A stretch of DNA of 44,709 nt from Tenacibaculum haliotis (GTDB lineage: Bacteria; Bacteroidota; Bacteroidia; Flavobacteriales; Flavobacteriaceae): contig NZ_JAOBTH010000016.1 in NCBI RefSeq assembly GCF_025215075.1, forward strand, positions 1 through 44,709. Direction: 5' to 3'. The notes beneath the pieces are model-generated. The model saw only the letters and a program-made list of their open reading frames with translations, had not been told where the DNA came from and did not search any database. This document shows positions 44,662-44,709 of this stretch, piece after piece. The position numbers and the translations under genes are program-made. Position 1 is the stretch's first letter, and each line of letters starts with the position of its first letter.

Positions 44662-44709
44662 TGTTTGCTGTACTTTTTTTGATAAAGTCTTATGTTATAT
44701 AAAAATTGG

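Overview
The window is AT-rich chromosomal DNA from a marine-type member of the Flavobacteriaceae (Bacteroidota), probably close to Tenacibaculum or Polaribacter. The evidence is the TAnnTTTG promoter boxes ahead of many genes, the lack of Shine-Dalgarno leaders, DUF4270 and SdpI proteins, the glmS / DUF4270 / starch-synthase-like / panC / panD / flippase gene order, and family-typical intergenic repeats. Genus is an inference. No phage, conjugative element, CRISPR array, tRNA or rRNA was seen. The only insertion-sequence trace is at the extreme left edge.

Layout. 1-240: the 5' end of a transposase gene reading out of the window, with its IS end present twice in tandem. 336-5844: Mn-type superoxide dismutase, fructose-1,6-bisphosphatase, a GNAT acetyltransferase overlapping an aspartate kinase, and a fused two-acyltransferase protein resembling OlsF (ornithine lipid synthesis). 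6203-11515: site-2 protease RseP, SCO copper-chaperone-like protein, SdpI-family protein, serine hydrolase and the cysteine desulfurase SufS. 11865-18895: BI-1-family membrane protein, glycerophosphodiesterase, the paired unknowns DUF2339/DUF3999, a TPR lipoprotein and a membrane-anchored unknown. 18965-22980: AspS, an M28 peptidase lipoprotein and a HopJ-family protein. 23352-30099: AGCS symporter, SDR-family protein, a conserved unknown behind pheS, PheS, GdhA and an endonuclease/exonuclease/phosphatase-fold protein. 30155-38442: GlmS, DUF4270 lipoprotein and a GT5 half-protein in one operon, facing panC-panD-flippase and then radA. 38542-44476: a HEPN-like protein, a class A PBP, DUF3124 lipoprotein and MarC, a flavodoxin-fold oxidoreductase, a small membrane protein and a Crp/Fnr-family regulator.

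Most genes are ordinary housekeeping genes. Functional groupings visible are aspartate and pantothenate metabolism (aspartate kinase; panC with panD), envelope precursor supply and assembly (GlmS, class A PBP, acyltransferase fusion), and envelope proteostasis (RseP). Nitrogen assimilation is represented by GdhA.

The most interesting non-coding content is in the long intergenic gaps. Three loci (11748-11830, 23165-23292, and 36728-36818 on the minus strand) share a conserved inner hairpin enclosed by different but self-complementary outer stems. They look like a structured RNA family, possibly the one catalogued as Flavo-1. Five loci carry a second, palindromic repeat family bounded by CGTCA/TGACG. 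Clear promoter boxes also fix several start codons and suggest a leaderless panD message. I found no convincing complete novel multi-gene system. The best protein-level unknowns are the solitary HEPN-like protein, the GT5 half-protein and the DUF2339/DUF3999 pair.
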